Source: Lachnospiraceae bacterium UBA3401 (GTDB lineage: Bacteria; Bacillota; Clostridia; Lachnospirales; Lachnospiraceae). From it: a stretch of 64,000 nucleotides of DNA. Position 1 is the stretch's first letter; each line of letters starts with the position of its first letter. Below are positions 63,908-64,000 of this stretch, in pieces. The notes under the pieces were generated by a model. That model saw only the letters and a list, made by a program, of their open reading frames with translations, had not been told where the DNA came from and ran no database searches. The position numbers and the translations under genes are program-made. The stretch covers positions 3,890 to 67,889 of the forward strand of contig DEPD01000111.1 of assembly GCA_002358575.1 (NCBI GenBank), read 5' to 3'.

Positions 63908-64000
63908 GGCTGCCCCGTTACTGAAAACTTATAAAAACTTATAAACTCTTATGTTTCATTCCTACTTCAACGAGTATGCTTTGGTATTGAATAAATTCAA
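63908..64000 (-). other. Window end upstream of the permease
   Basis: The last 93 bases may hold the 3' end of the upstream transporter gene: one minus-strand frame reads LNLFNTKAYSLK and stops, another EFIQYQSILVEVGMKHKSL and stops. Neither can be assigned. A TTTATAAG word occurs twice before the permease start. Confidence 0.3.

Overview
The window looks like chromosome from a motile, spore-forming, anaerobic Firmicute, most likely a Lachnospiraceae (Roseburia/Eubacterium-like). The reasons are AT-rich intergenic DNA, strong AGGAGG ribosome sites, a Bacillus-type chemotaxis set (CheC, CheD, FliY), CodY, a sporulation sigma-K-like factor, and the order dprA-topA-codY-flgB. Almost every gene lies on the minus strand, so transcription runs from high to low coordinates. 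The one clear plus-strand gene is a helicase at 51402-52940. No rRNA, tRNA or CRISPR array was seen.

Flagellar/chemotaxis block (1-35.7 kb). Block I, flgB-flgC-fliE-fliF-fliG-fliH-fliI-fliJ-ylxF-fliK-flgD-flg_new-flgE, ends in a strong terminator at 22342-22373. A short helical protein, a family 2 glycosyltransferase and flbD follow. Block II starts at its own promoter and is motA-motB-fliL-fliM-fliY-cheY-fliO-fliP-fliQ-fliR-flhB, ending in a terminator at 11511-11549. Block III is flhA-flhF-flhG-pilZ-cheB-cheA-cheW-cheC-cheD-membrane protein-fliA, with fliA cut by the window edge. Together these encode the basal body, hook, export gate, motor, switch, chemotaxis core and late sigma factor. 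CodY-box-like sequences (13/15, 13/15 and 15/15 matches) coincide with three promoters: flgB, an internal sigma-D-type promoter before fliK, and motA. The codY gene lies just upstream of flgB, so the sequence suggests nutritional control of motility.

Housekeeping block (36-43.5 kb): sigK-like, comM, dprA, topA, codY, plus a small helical protein. Next come an M18 aminopeptidase, a chemoreceptor with a very small sensor region, and an EamA transporter (43.9-47.7 kb).

Accessory region (47.7-64 kb). A four-gene cassette (48.0-52.9 kb) pairs two BrxC/BrxD-like (DUF2791-type) P-loop ATPases and an unknown protein with a divergently transcribed SF2 helicase, from back-to-back promoters. This is the best candidate for an undescribed DNA-processing or defence system. 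Then come an HD/macro-domain operon and an IS200/IS605 remnant (TnpB C-terminus plus right end). That remnant abuts and apparently truncates a 1954-residue secreted protein with two transglutaminase-like domains. A decayed gene fragment and a Nik/Dpp-type ABC transporter close the window.

Structured non-coding DNA is plentiful: a two-copy element with compensatory stem changes (2384-2472 and 43837-43932), a 270-nt leader before fliK closed by a 26-bp helix, a MITE-like element with 9-bp flanking repeats (21729-21916), and a 166-bp palindromic element (47695-47860).
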